Assembly (NCBI GenBank): GCA_020137815.1
Contig: CM035358.1
Location: 1 to 32,500, forward strand
DNA length: 32,500 bases
Source of the DNA: Hormiphora californensis
Taxonomy: Eukaryota; Ctenophora; Tentaculata; Cydippida; Pleurobrachiidae
Reading direction: 5' to 3'
In this document: piece by piece, positions 21,161 through 32,248 of the stretch
Layout of the letters: every line of letters starts with the position of its first letter
Position numbering within the stretch: the stretch's first letter is position 1
The notes under the pieces: model-generated
What the model saw: only the letters and a program-made list of their open reading frames with translations
Told to the model about the DNA's origin: nothing
Databases searched by the model: none
Position numbers and translations under genes: made by a program

Positions 21161-21578
21161 CGAGTCGCGTCATATCGCGACCATGGTTTAAATGAATATT
21201 TAATGACTAATTAATGAATAATTAATGAACTATGGCGATTTCGAAGTTCTCACACAGCTATTACCGAGCGCAATGATGTAAGGAACCACTGTTCCAAACG
21301 GCAAGTCTCTACTATTTGTGGTTTAGGAGAACACTCAAAGATAAAAAAGCGTCCTCTTCCCCCTCCCCCTCCCCTCCCCCTCCCCTCCCCCTCCTTACAT
21401 TTTTGCATTTTGGGACCCCTCTGGCAAATTTTTACCTTACATCCGATCGTTCTGAAAATTTGCATGCCTCTTCTCCTATATGAGGGCCCTCAGAGTACAA
21501 AATTTCAGCTCTCTACTTTATCTGGAACATGCTTTTTTAAAGCATCAAAAACCCCGAAATCTGCAATGGTATATAGTA
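21161..21578. other. No gene; C-rich tract
   Basis: The sequence is AT-rich around 21185-21235 (repeated TTAATGA). A CCCCTCCCCCTCCC tract lies at about 21352-21402, and the short open frames across it are compositional. Confidence 0.5.
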
Positions 21579-21716
21579 GCACTGGCAGGTTTTCACGCGC
21601 TTGTGTGTAGAAGTGTTGCGTGTGCTCTCTCTTTTGTTTTTTGAGTTAGAGGGTATTTCTAAGGTGGGGGCTGTGCCCCCACACCCCCCTTTTGGGCCCG
21701 GGGCACTTGCCAGTGC
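21579..21716. mobile_element. 138-bp MITE-like element with TA flanks
   Basis: The inverted ends are GCACTGGCAGG at the left and CTTGCCAGTGC at the right, one mismatch in eleven. Both adjoin TA (21577-21578 and 21717-21718). Near the right end is a small hairpin, GTGGGGG/CCCCCAC. The TIR is short, so this is less certain than the other elements. The 220 bp beyond (21719-21939) show no feature. Confidence 0.5.
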
Positions 21717-21939
21717 TATGATTGGTCTGGCATATGGTAGGTTTACATTATAAGTGGCATGACGGGTATTTTACGTATATGTGTAATGTGAGACCTGTCT
21801 GATTAGGACCTGTCTGATTAGGACCAATTAGGTCAGATTATGTTCGAAAGCTGAACTGGCAAGGATTTGTTCTCAGTCCATAGTTTTGTTTTGTATATAT
21901 ATTGGAGGTGGGCGGGGCGGTTCGGGGCGGGTGGAGGGT

Positions 21940-22158
21940 ATTAGGGCTAGATATTGGGTTTGTAATTGTTTAGGTATGACCAGATGTTATCTGTCGTTGC
22001 CTGCCGAAGCAGCATAGCCTGCCGAAGCAGCATAGCCTGCAGAATTGCAGCAAAGCGGGGAGTAGTAAACTACTACTGATCGCTAGGAAGTTCATGTGTT
22101 GCTTGCATGATAAGTGCGTGACCCATAACGTTGATATTTCTTTCTCTCTCTAACGGTT

Positions 22159-22194
<36 letters not shown>

Positions 22195-22719
22195 GGAAAA
22201 TGATACTATCATTGATAGAAGGGAATGGAATTTAAACTCATGAAATGACAGTAGGGAGCGAGAGAAATTAGGGCTAGATATTGGGTTTGTAATTGTTTAG
22301 GTATGACCAGATGTTATCTGTCGTTGCCTGCCGAAGCAGCATAGCCTGCATAAGCAGCATTAGCCTGCAGAATTGCAGCAAAGCGGGGAGTAGTAAACTA
22401 CTACTGATCGCTAGGAAGTTCATGTGTTGCTTGCATGATAAGTGCGTGACCCATAACGTTGATATTTCTTTCTCTCTCTAACGGTTAGTGAGAGAGAGAG
22501 AGAGAGCGGGAAAATGATACTATCATTGATAGAAGGGAATGGAATTTAAACTCATGAAATGACAGTAGGGAGCGAGAGAAATTAGGGCTAGATATTGGGT
22601 TTGTAATTGTTTAGGTATGACCAGATGTTATCTGTCGTTGCCTGCCGAAGCAGCATAGCCTGCCGAAGCAGCATAGCCTGCAGAATTGCAGCAAAGCGGG
22701 GAGTAGTAAACTACTACTG
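21940..22719 (+). repeat. Tandem repeat, 314-327-bp unit, 2.4 copies
   Basis: ATTAGGGCTAGATATTGGGT starts each unit (21940, 22267 and 22581). The third copy ends at GTAGTAAACTACTACTGG. Units differ mainly in a GA run (longer in the first) and in a nested 18-bp repeat GCCTGCCGAAGCAGCATA. The small methionine frames in it are repeat products. Positions 22720-22988 after it are unremarkable. Confidence 0.9.
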
Positions 22720-22988
22720 GTACAAGTGGGCTGATACAGACCAGAACAGAAGTCACACTACGCTTACAGGGATAGAGGTACAGACGAGATACAGACTCAA
22801 CAACAACTGGACAAGCAAGCAGACTGGTTCTTATCTGATTGTTGAGTAGTTGCTTCTTGATGTGAACTCCTCCAATATAATAGTCCATAGTTGATTTGGA
22901 GGATTTAGCAAACTCTCTGAGAATTCCATGTCCCCAGGATACAGACATCGACAGATAAAACAAAACAACGAGCGATGAAATTTAATCG

Positions 22989-23058
<70 letters not shown>
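22989..23058 (+). repeat. (CT)n microsatellite
   Basis: About 70 bp of uninterrupted CT immediately before unit B copy 2. Confidence 0.95.
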
Positions 23059-23061
<3 letters not shown>

Positions 23062-23066
23062 CCACT

Positions 23067-23447
23067 ACACGCACCACTCCCACATGGGACCGTAAGGTCC
23101 CATGTGGGAACAGGGTTAAATCCCCCGAGCCCGGATACTGTTGGATCTGAGGGCCCGGAGGGCCTGCGGAGTAAAGGTTGGTAGAACAATGTACAAAGGG
23201 GTAGGTTGAACAATGTACATATAGGTTAAGGTAAGGAAAAATAAAATAGGGGAAGTAAAGCTCATGGTGGCGGAGCAAAAGACCTCCTAAACTATCTGGA
23301 AAGAAGCTCAGCCTGCTGGAAAGGAATCTAAGAAGAGTCAACCTATCGGGAACAAAACGTCTGGAACAAAACGTCTGGAACGGGATCTAAGGCAGTCTAA
23401 GAGCAAGCAGGAACGGGTGAAACGGTAAAAAACTAATACATATATAA
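23067..23447 (+). repeat. Dispersed repeat unit B, copy 2, with hairpin
   Basis: It begins with a perfect 13-bp hairpin (CCCACATGGGACC at 23079-23091 and GGTCCCATGTGGG at 23096-23108, loop GTAA). It then follows unit B (GCAGGG-type TTAAATCCCCCG, GGATCTGAGGGCCC, ACAATGTACAT, CTCCTAAACTAT, TCTAAGGCAGTCTAA). It ends in an A-rich stretch directly beside the 3' end of the retrotransposon at 23457. Confidence 0.8.
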
Positions 23448-23472
23448 ATCTAGTGGGGATACAGGAGGCTGA

Positions 23473-24075
23473 TTACATATCGAGGAACTTCCGGAGCGTG
23501 TTCATCGAGTTGAAGAGGGCTGACTTTTGGAGCTGTGAGGGGTATAGTTGGCGGGTTATGGCCATCAGGTACTTCTCCAGTCGGGGGCTAACTCCGCCAA
23601 GGGCTCCAATCACGATGGGGATGACCGTGGCCTCTTTAAGTTCCCAGATTCGTGTGACCTCTCTCCTCAGTTCTTGGTACTTCTCGATCTTTTCCAGCTC
23701 TCTGTCAGAGACTAATCGGTCCTTTGGTACGGCGACATCGATGAGTAGTGCCTCCCTCTTTTGCTTGTCTAGGAGGACCAGGTCGGGTTTGCACGCCTCA
23801 ATGGGGTTGTCCGTCTGGAAGTGGAAATCCCAGAGGATCTTGTAATTCTCATTCTCGAGAACTTTCTCTGCATAGTGGCTCCACCACTTTGATTCAGCAG
23901 GAAATCCATAGTCCTTGCACATTCCCCAGTGTAGGGCAGCAGCTACTCGGTCGTGCCTGTGCTTATAGTCACCGTTGGCCAGCTTCTGACATCCGTTTAG
24001 GATGTGTTCGACAGACTCGTTATGCTGGTTACATACGACACTTCTCGGACTCTGTTTCTCGATAGCAGCTGTCAT
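23473..24075 (-). pseudogene. Zinc-finger-like motif and restriction-like endonuclease (C-terminus)
   Basis: This is in the same frame as the reverse transcriptase, separated by one TGA. Residues 15-29 give CNQHNESVEHILNGC, the later part of the C-x2-C...H...C motif of R2-type proteins. The first Cys of the pair is not present (SVVC). YKHRHDRV follows. The nuclease shows KPDLVLLD (96-103), IDVAVP (112-117) and EKYQEL (131-136), matching the PD...D...K/Y pattern of restriction-like endonucleases that nick the target. The frame ends at RKFLDM and TAA (23473). The ATG after the stop is incidental. Confidence 0.8.
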
Positions 24076-25428
24076 TCAGTTTGTGCGAGTGGCTTGATCC
24101 TGGGCAGCAAATACATCAGCTTCGGTGTATCTGCTGAGGCTCTCTTTGTTGAGCCAGGCCCAGGTCGCATCAGGGTCGCATCCTCCTTCTTCAAGTTGCT
24201 TCAGGAAACGTCCATGCAGTGATTTACTCTTCCAGTTCTCTATCAGCTGCGCCTCCAGTCTTTCTGTCAGGGTTTCAGCATCCTCTGGGAGTTCCGTCAG
24301 TATTCCTTCTCTTCCCATTGCTGTTTTGAGTGCAATTATCTTGGGATCAGTTGAGTTGCTGAAGAACGTCGCTAGTCCTGTTCCTTCCCTTACTATAACG
24401 TCTTCAATCCTCTGGAGGCCTCTTCCTCCCTTCTTCCTGCTCACATATAGTCGATCAACGTCGCTGTTGTATTTCAAGAACCCTCTTCTTAGGATTTTCC
24501 GAGTAATTAGGTCCAGTCCCTTGGCCTCTGTGGTAGTCCAATCCAGTATTCCGGCACCGTATCGAATCACCGGTATTGCCCACGTGTTGATTGCGACGAC
24601 GAGGTTTTTACCAGACAGGTTGGAAGACAGTAGTTTCTTAAGTCTTCTGGTGTATTCGGTCATAACCTTGGCTTTCATTTCTTGGTGTAGAATCGAGTCA
24701 GCCTCCAGGATACCAAGGTATTTATATCCACCATCTTCCACTTCCGGGATTGTCTTTCCACTCGGTAGATCTATTCCCTGCATTCGACTTCTGACTCCGT
24801 CCACGATGTCTAGTGCTCCGCATTTGGATATACCAAAGGACATGTTAATGTCTGTGCTAAACTTCTCGGTGATTGCTAACAGCTGCTGTAGGCCCTCTTT
24901 CGAGCTAGAGTATAGTTTAAGATCGTCCATATAGAGGCGGTGGTTAATATCAATATCTGTGGCGAGTGCTTCTGGATCAGATATGGTGTAGCCTCTTCCT
25001 TGGGCAGCTAGGAGCAAGGATAGGGGGATCAGTCCTATAATGAAATGTATCGGGGAGACAGAGTCTCTTTGGAAGAGGCCTCTTTTAATGTGGACTTTCC
25101 CTAAGGTGGAGCTAGATTGGACTAAATTAACTATACACTGCTGGAATGATGCCTCGAACAGTCTTATGATCTGTGGGTTTATTTTCAGCATTTCCAATGA
25201 TTTCAGAATCCAGGAGTGTGGGATCGAATCGTACGCCTTCTGGTAGTCAATGAAGGCCATATGCAGGGAGGATTTGGTCCGTTTACAATGACGAAGTATA
25301 AGTTTGTCGATTGCTAACTGTTCTTTACATCCTCTACTCTTCCTGCGGCAACCCTTTTGTTCTTCAGGGAAGAGTCCGTTAATGTCGAGGTGTAGGTAGA
25401 TATCCTCCGACAGTATTCCTGTATATAG
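24076..25428 (-). pseudogene. Reverse transcriptase core and thumb
   Basis: The frame resumes at the left TATATAG copy (LYTGIL...). Motif A is [10 protein letters not shown], with its first catalytic Asp at 25246-25248. Motif B is [10 protein letters not shown] (25051-25080), where most relatives have Gly after the Gln. Motif C is LYMDDLKLY, with the catalytic Asp pair near 24922-24930. Then come GISKCG and YKYLGILE. The thumb and linker continue to RTN followed by TGA. The catalytic aspartates are intact, although the gene as a whole is broken. Confidence 0.85.
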
Positions 25429-25992
25429 ACCCCGCTGGCTGAAATAGACGCCCGCCCCGCGCGAACAATTTGCACTGGTCTATTGCGCCGTGCACTGCCG
25501 TGAGTTTGTGTCTCGATAGACGCACGCCCTCTGACAGATTTGTGTAAAGATCACAAAGAATCACTGGAAACACGATAAAATGACATGACAACACAAGAGG
25601 GAGTGTGTGTACAACCAACTAAGCTCTCTGTCTAGATTTGGCGACTGTTCCTCTTGACCCACAATTAACTGTTATCTCTCTCTGCATTCCACCCTTTTGA
25701 TTTGTTTAAACGATTGGTACGAGTGTGTAGGAATGTAGAGAGGCACTTTGTAGCTTCATTTCCAACTATTTGACCCGTTTTGTGTGAGCTCTCTGTTTGA
25801 GAACCACGTAAATTGTGCTTGTTTTGCTCCCTCCCTTGCGTGCAGACATACCTGTAAACCCCTCGCTGACGCTCGGGATTTACAGGGCTGTAACGCACGG
25901 TCCCTTCGGGACCCGTGCATTACAGCTCAATAGACGCACTGCTCTGCAGTGCGTCTATTGATTATCTGCCCGCACGGGAGGGAGTTATGTAC
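25429..25992. mobile_element. 564-bp insertion in the retrotransposon, 7-bp target-site duplication
   Basis: TATATAG occurs at 25422-25428 and 25993-25999. Joining the flanks through one copy restores the reverse-transcriptase frame exactly. The insert encodes nothing recognisable. Its right part holds three successive hairpins: CCTGTAAA/TTTACAGG (25851-25888), GCTGTAACGCACGG paired with CCGTGCATTACAGC (25889-25925 region), and a perfect CAATAGACGCACTGC/GCAGTGCGTCTATTG (about 25928-25960). The octamer ATAGACGC also recurs near the left end. No long terminal inverted repeat is seen, so the class is unknown. Confidence 0.75.
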
Positions 25993-26359
25993 TATATAGC
26001 TTCCAGAGGTTTGGGAGGCAGGTTATGGGTCTGAAGTTCCCCGGATCGCTCATTCCTTTCTTGGGGTCCTTCATCAGCAGGTATGTTCTGCCTTCCGTCA
26101 TCCATCCTGGGACCTGCCCTGTAGTTAGACTTTCATTGAGCAGCTCAGCTATCCGTCCATGGAGACAGGCTGTGTGCTTGATCCAGAAGGCATGTAGGCC
26201 ATCTATACCTGGGGACGACCAGTTGGTCATTCCCTTCACACGGGCGGACACTCTTTCCGTGGTGATCTGGAAGTCCTCTTGCTGGTTGACCGCCTCAAAG
26301 TTCTCTTGGATTTCATCTAACCACTCTGCTTCAGTGTTGTGGCCGACGTCATTCTCCCA
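25993..26359 (-). pseudogene. Reverse transcriptase, N-terminal motifs 0-2
   Basis: This is the frame continuing after the AT slip, starting WENDVGHNTEAEW. It carries WSSPGIDGLHAFWIK and PGNFRPITCLPNLWKLY, the N-terminal blocks of non-LTR reverse transcriptases. It stops where the insertion begins, inside the codons for LY. The target copy TATATAG (25993-25999) is the right-hand duplicate. Confidence 0.8.
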
Positions 26360-27687
26360 TATATGTCTTTCCAGAAGTTTAGTGTCCTCGTCTGGTCCTC
26401 TGGTGTAGATTCGTGCGGTATGGGGTCTGATCCTCGTTTCTCCAACTTTCTGTAGAAGTTGCGCTGGTTGTTCTGGAACAGGTTATTGTCAGCGAAGGTC
26501 TGCTGCTTCTTCTTGTATCGTCTTATCTTTCCGGCCTTCGCTAGCAATCTCTGTTTGACCTCCTCTATTACTTGCTTATAGCCTTTCTTGGGCAGGAGTG
26601 GGTATCTTCTATAGATAGTATCTATAGTTTGGAACTTCTGGGTGGCTCCTCTGCTCATCTCGGTCAGCCTGGATAGGTCTGAGCGAAGTTTGGCGACACT
26701 CTCCTCGAGTCGTCGCAGCCACATTGGTTGTTTGTTCCTTCCGGGGGAGTTGCTGGTGGTTTCACTTGGTGCAGGTGGCTTTATACCCATTTGTTCCCGG
26801 ACAACATGGGCTACCACCATCAGGAGGGTGTTCAGTGTGGTGAGGTCTGGGACTTCAAACGATCTGATGACCGGACTAAGTCGGTCGATTGCCACACGTA
26901 GTTTTCCCCATGGGACCTGCCTCAGGTCAGTGACCTTGATGAGGCTCGGTTCATCAAGGAGTTTTTTGAACAGCTCTCTGGTGTCAGGGTTAGGCGCTGG
27001 TTCTTCGTTTTCCACTGGGTTTGTAGGTGCAACGGGTTCTGGAGGTGGATTGTCCTCTGGCTCAGCCTGCCGAGCCGCGTTGTCGTTCTCACGTTCAGCT
27101 GTGGCCGCTTCTCTGATTTCCATGAGCCTTTGTGGTGAAAGGAGTCCCGTATGAGTTATAGAATTCATTTGGGATCTGAGCTGGGTATCAGTCTTGGTAG
27201 GGTAGGTTGTCTTTGACCATTTCTCCTCCACTCGATTCCACACTCCTCTTATTTCTGGCTGTGAGTACCAGTGGATAAACACGAGCGTAGTGTTCATTTC
27301 TGTGGTCCATTTCGTCCGTGGCGCTCTAGTTGGGGGTGGTGGTGGGGGTGGGGCATCGGTGGTGTCCCCATTCGTTGTTGTACTGGGACCAGCGGTGTTA
27401 CTATTGGCCGTGAGGTCCACTACCGGGAGTACGTTTAGGCCAGTTGCTAGGGCTTGCATATCTGTCATCTCCGTCGGAGTTAACATGTGTCCAGATTTCT
27501 CTATAGATCTGAACTGCCCAGCGAGTTTTTTACCTGGCAGTGGGTCATATCCTTTATCTTCCCACTGACGTTCTAGCCTCTTCCAGGATCCGGATGTGCC
27601 TGGGTTACTGCGGTAGTAGCAGTATACCAAGTCTAGGTTCTCTTGCTTAGACCAGACCTTCCTTGGTTTTCGGGTGTTTGTACTCAT
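26317..27687 (-). pseudogene. Retrotransposon N-terminal region, two Myb-like domains
   Basis: The 456-codon frame starts at an ATG with the first Myb/trihelix-like domain at residues 9-62 (W12, W35, W42). A proline-rich linker (poly-P at 113-119) leads to a second domain at 124-180 (W127, W150, W157). The tryptophan spacing, 23 then 7, is the same in both, so the domain was duplicated. These domains probably bind the target DNA, as the N-terminal fingers and Myb motif do in R2-type proteins. From about residue 300 a basic, helical region leads toward the reverse transcriptase. The frame is lost after FWKDI, where three AT units stand in place of two, and it ends 20 codons later. Confidence 0.75.
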
Positions 27688-27785
27688 GTCGTATAAGATG
27701 AGTAAGTTTTGGGGGTGAGTTTCAAACCAATCACTGTATATTCATAGTCATCAGTTTGTTGAAAGAAGAGCCGGGTTTGGGGGTC

Positions 27786-27808
27786 TTAAAGTGAGAGTGG
27801 ACCGAATC
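27786..27808 (-). repeat. 23-nt segment with an exact inverted copy at 29213-29235
   Basis: GATTCGGTCCACTCTCACTT plus TAA is read on the minus strand here, in the leader of the retrotransposon, and on the plus strand at 29213-29235. It may mark the retrotransposon 5' end or a target-related sequence. Confidence 0.85.
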
Positions 27809-27813
27809 AGAAT

Positions 27814-28234
27814 TGGACAAGTTTGGTGTAGGTGATAGAGATTAGCTTTCTGAGCATTTTGCGTTTTTGCCGCTCAAAATCGACCCACCCACCACTGAGA
27901 TATTTTTGTTATGTTGGGAGAATTTCTGCTGGATCAATATTTATCAAACAGGATAGAAACAATCCTTGTGTTTTACTAACACATTCTTTAAATTTTCAAT
28001 ATGCTAACTTGCATTGTTCTGCTTCTGTGCATGAACATGTCAACCTCACTGCTTATATTCAGAATGTGTTAGGAAAACATGACGATTGTTTCTATTCTGT
28101 TTTTTACATACTGATTAAACAGAAGTTCTCCCAACATAACAAAAATATCTCAGTGATGGGTGGGTCGATTTTGAGCGGCAAAAACGCATTATGCTCAGAG
28201 AGCTAATCTCTACTACCTACAACAAACTTGTCCA
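27814..28234. mobile_element. 421-bp MITE with 109-bp inverted ends
   Basis: The left arm 27814-27922 and right arm 28126-28234 have equal length and pair with few mismatches; for example TGGACAAGTTT pairs with AACTTGTCCA, and CTCAAAATCGACCCACCCAC with GTGGGTCGATTTTGAG (one base differs in the CCCACC run). The interior is also partly self-complementary (GATAGAAACAATCCTTGTGT with ACATGACGATTGTTTCTATT). No target-site duplication is obvious and no protein is encoded. Confidence 0.8.
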
Positions 28235-29247
28235 TGTTAAGGTGGTCTTGTATGATAATGTGTGGGTGAGTAGGTTTACTGTTTTGTATAACACTTGAGA
28301 ACTACAGTATATATTGCAAGGCAATGTTAACTTGCAATCAGTGATCTGATGGGTATCCTCCGATTCAAGGGGTGATGGGTCAGATATCAATGGGATCGTT
28401 CTCGGGTCCTTCCGTACTATGGTGTGAGTCGGGTGAAGAGTCTGGTGGTAAGTGATTCCAAGTGAGTCTCAGTGAGTGTCAGTGAGTGTCCTCTCCGCTT
28501 CGTATCCTCCTTTAAGTATCTCCCTGATTCTCCTCGGTAGACATAACAATTGGTTGTTATCTGACGCAGGTGTAATAGGAATGTTGCTTTACGTCAGGTG
28601 TCATAACGTCTCTCGGTATCCATCCAGCGTAGGTAAACAATCTAGAATCCCCGGAAAGCTATCCAAGATGATGTAATGAAATATGTGGATATAACACATC
28701 CCCTTTGTTGTTTTAAAAGAAAATTGTATAGTCCATGTTGGGCTATAGAATTTTCTTAATGGGCCTTATCGTGTTCGCCAGACGATTAATGTTTTTCGAG
28801 AGATCGTTTAGAATCTGATGATGTTAGTTGATGTTAGTACCTGTATTATCTGTACTGGACCCTTGTGCATAATTGCTTGTGCAATTACCTGAATGAAAAT
28901 TTACGTGTTTGTACGACAATTAATGTTTTTCGAGAGATCGTTTAGAATCTGATGATGTTAGTTGATTGATGTGTATCTATGTATTGCAACTATATCGGTT
29001 CCAATTTACTATCTCGGAGTCCCATAAAGTCCATCATTAGCCTGTCAATCCATCCCTGAGCGATGAACCAGTTTTTTGATCCCTCAGCCGAAAATTAGTT
29101 GATTTGTCCAAAGATCGGGGATAACTAGTTGGTTCCATAAGGTAGGGTGGGTTATCGATGACAGGACGCTACGGTAAACTTGCAGTAGCGATTTATCGTT
29201 TCCTGGAGTTATGATTCGGTCCACTCTCACTTTAACACTGACACCGG
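28235..29247. other. No gene; 51-bp direct repeat
   Basis: ATTAATGTTTTTCGAGAGATC and the following 30 bp occur at about 28781-28831 and again at 28915-28968. GAGTGTCAGTGAGTGTC is a short tandem at 28475. I see no coding exon. The exact inverted 23-nt copy of the retrotransposon leader lies at 29213-29235. Confidence 0.6.
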
Positions 29248-31108
<1,861 letters not shown>

Positions 31109-31118
31109 ACAATTCACG

Positions 31119-31658
31119 ATGAACTCGCTCCAGAAGGAACTACTGGGACGTGTTAAAGTGAGCGTCGACACATCCGACCACTCTTCCTCAATCAAGGCAA
31201 TATTGGACTCTATTCTCCTGAATAACGGCCGTCTCCTAGTAACCACCAGAGATCCGAAGAAAGTAGAACTGTCAGCAACAATCGATGCAATCAATAAATT
31301 CATTGAGGAATCCATGATCGGACGCTCTGTAATATGGCGCACGCAAGGAGACTCGAAGGAAACAATTGCGATGCCGATAACATCATTCTTTGCTATTGCC
31401 TCACCACCATTGTGCAAGGTTTGTAAAAGCCCTTTTCCTGACACTCTGCTGCTTGGATCATCTGATTGTGTCAGGTGCACATGTTGTGGAGTAGTAGTAC
31501 ATCCTGAATGCTACCCTGAAGTGAACCCTAGCAAGGGTATTTACTTTTTGTGCGAGAACTGTCACTTTGACTCCCGCCGCAACTTACCTCCATTGATGGA
31601 GGTAAGTTGCGGCGGGAGTCAAAGTGACAGTTCTCGCACAAAAAGTAAATACCCTTGA
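31119..31658 (+). pseudogene. PHD-finger protein fragment, broken at its C-terminal side
   Basis: The 179-codon frame starts just after the CT tract. Residues 99-148 give C99-x2-C102, C120-x2-C123, H128-x2-C131 and C145-x2-C148, the C4HC3 spacing of a PHD zinc finger, which usually binds histone tails. The first 95 residues are not recognised. From residue 139 the DNA is the left arm of a perfect palindrome. The last 20 residues are antisense of the preceding codons and the frame ends at TGA 31656-31658. PHD fingers are known in ORF1 proteins of CR1-like LINEs, and the repeat setting favours that, but a host-gene exon is possible. Confidence 0.5.
31532..31657. repeat. Perfect palindrome, 62-bp arms, 2-base centre
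   Basis: 31532-31593 and 31596-31657 are exact reverse complements around TG. The left arm continues the PHD coding frame, so the right arm is an inverted duplicate of it. It could be a real foldback duplication or a library or assembly chimera. Confidence 0.97.
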
Positions 31659-31662
31659 CTGA

Positions 31663-32028
31663 TCAGTCCCCCCCGCCGCCACAGATCCACCCTCCACTAC
31701 AGCTCTTCCACCCGCCGCCACAGATCCACCCTCCACTACAGCTCTTCCACTCCCGTCAGATGAAGATATGATTGTGATCAAGGATCCAACCGAAGGGGAC
31801 CACACAAAACCTATCTCATCTTCCCCCGCTGTTGCTGAGAAGAAGCCCCACTACACAAATGCTTTCCAAACAGACAGTGAACACTCTGCTGAATCCGGAA
31901 ATGAAACTGAACAACAACTGGTTCCAGCTAATTCATCTAATTCCTATTCACGCTACCGTATAGTACATACGATCGATCCCAGATCGATCCCAGAAAATAT
32001 GCAGCTTTTTTGTCAAGAATCGCTGTAA
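31663..32028 (+). pseudogene. Low-complexity continuation of the PHD reading frame
   Basis: An open stretch follows TGA at 31660-31662 in a frame shifted by one from the PHD frame. It begins SVPPAATDPPSTTALP, repeated because of a 39-bp tandem duplication (31673-31711 and 31712-31750), then DEDMIVIKDPTEGD, Ser/Glu-rich sequence, and SLPENMQLF-like text before a stop at 32028. It has no domain that I recognise and looks like a disordered tail. Being beside the PHD frame, it is probably the same broken gene, which is inference. Confidence 0.4.
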
Positions 32029-32097
32029 GTTTGGTGTGAACGGAGGATCTTGTCCCGATTATCACCCACCATACGCAGAAATAAAAAAAGGACACCC

Positions 32098-32248
32098 ACC
32101 TCGCTCCAGAGAGGACAGCCACCCCGTTCCAGAGAGGACAGCTGACCCCGTTCCAGAGAGGACAGCTGACCCCGTTCCAGAGAGGACAGCTGACCCCGTT
32201 CCAGAGAGGACATCCACCCCGCTCCGGAGAGGACAGCCACCCAGTTCC
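32098..32248 (+). repeat. 24-bp minisatellite (M4), nearly uniform
   Basis: About six copies of CCAGAGAGGACAGCTGACCC plus CGTT. The middle four are identical, in contrast to the heavily varied arrays at 1498-3682. Confidence 0.95.

Larger units (their letters stand above)
23457..27785 (-). mobile_element. RLE-type non-LTR retrotransposon (R2/R4-like), inactivated copy
   Basis: Without the insertion and its duplicated target, the minus strand carries one reading frame of about 1,210 codons, close to R2-type elements (about 1,100). The order is two Myb-like domains, reverse transcriptase, a zinc-finger-like motif and a PD-(D/E)XK restriction-like endonuclease. Such elements nick a target site and prime reverse transcription there. 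Three lesions are seen: an extra AT at 26359-26364 shifts the frame, a 564-bp insertion sits at 25429-25992, and an in-frame TGA lies at 24076-24078. The 3' UTR is only a few tens of bases. The 5' leader contains a 23-nt segment found inverted at 29213. The exact clade needs a phylogeny. Confidence 0.8.

Noticed and set aside
22607-22963. Small methionine-initiated frames in the 314-327-bp tandem repeat
   Set aside because: They recur with each repeat unit and end at random points, with no motif.
24125-24934. 269-codon plus-strand frame opposite the reverse transcriptase
   Set aside because: It is a shadow of the RT frame. The minus strand carries the recognised catalytic motifs.
26642-27154. 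170-codon plus-strand frame
   Set aside because: It is antisense to the Myb-domain frame, Ser/Arg-rich, with no motif.
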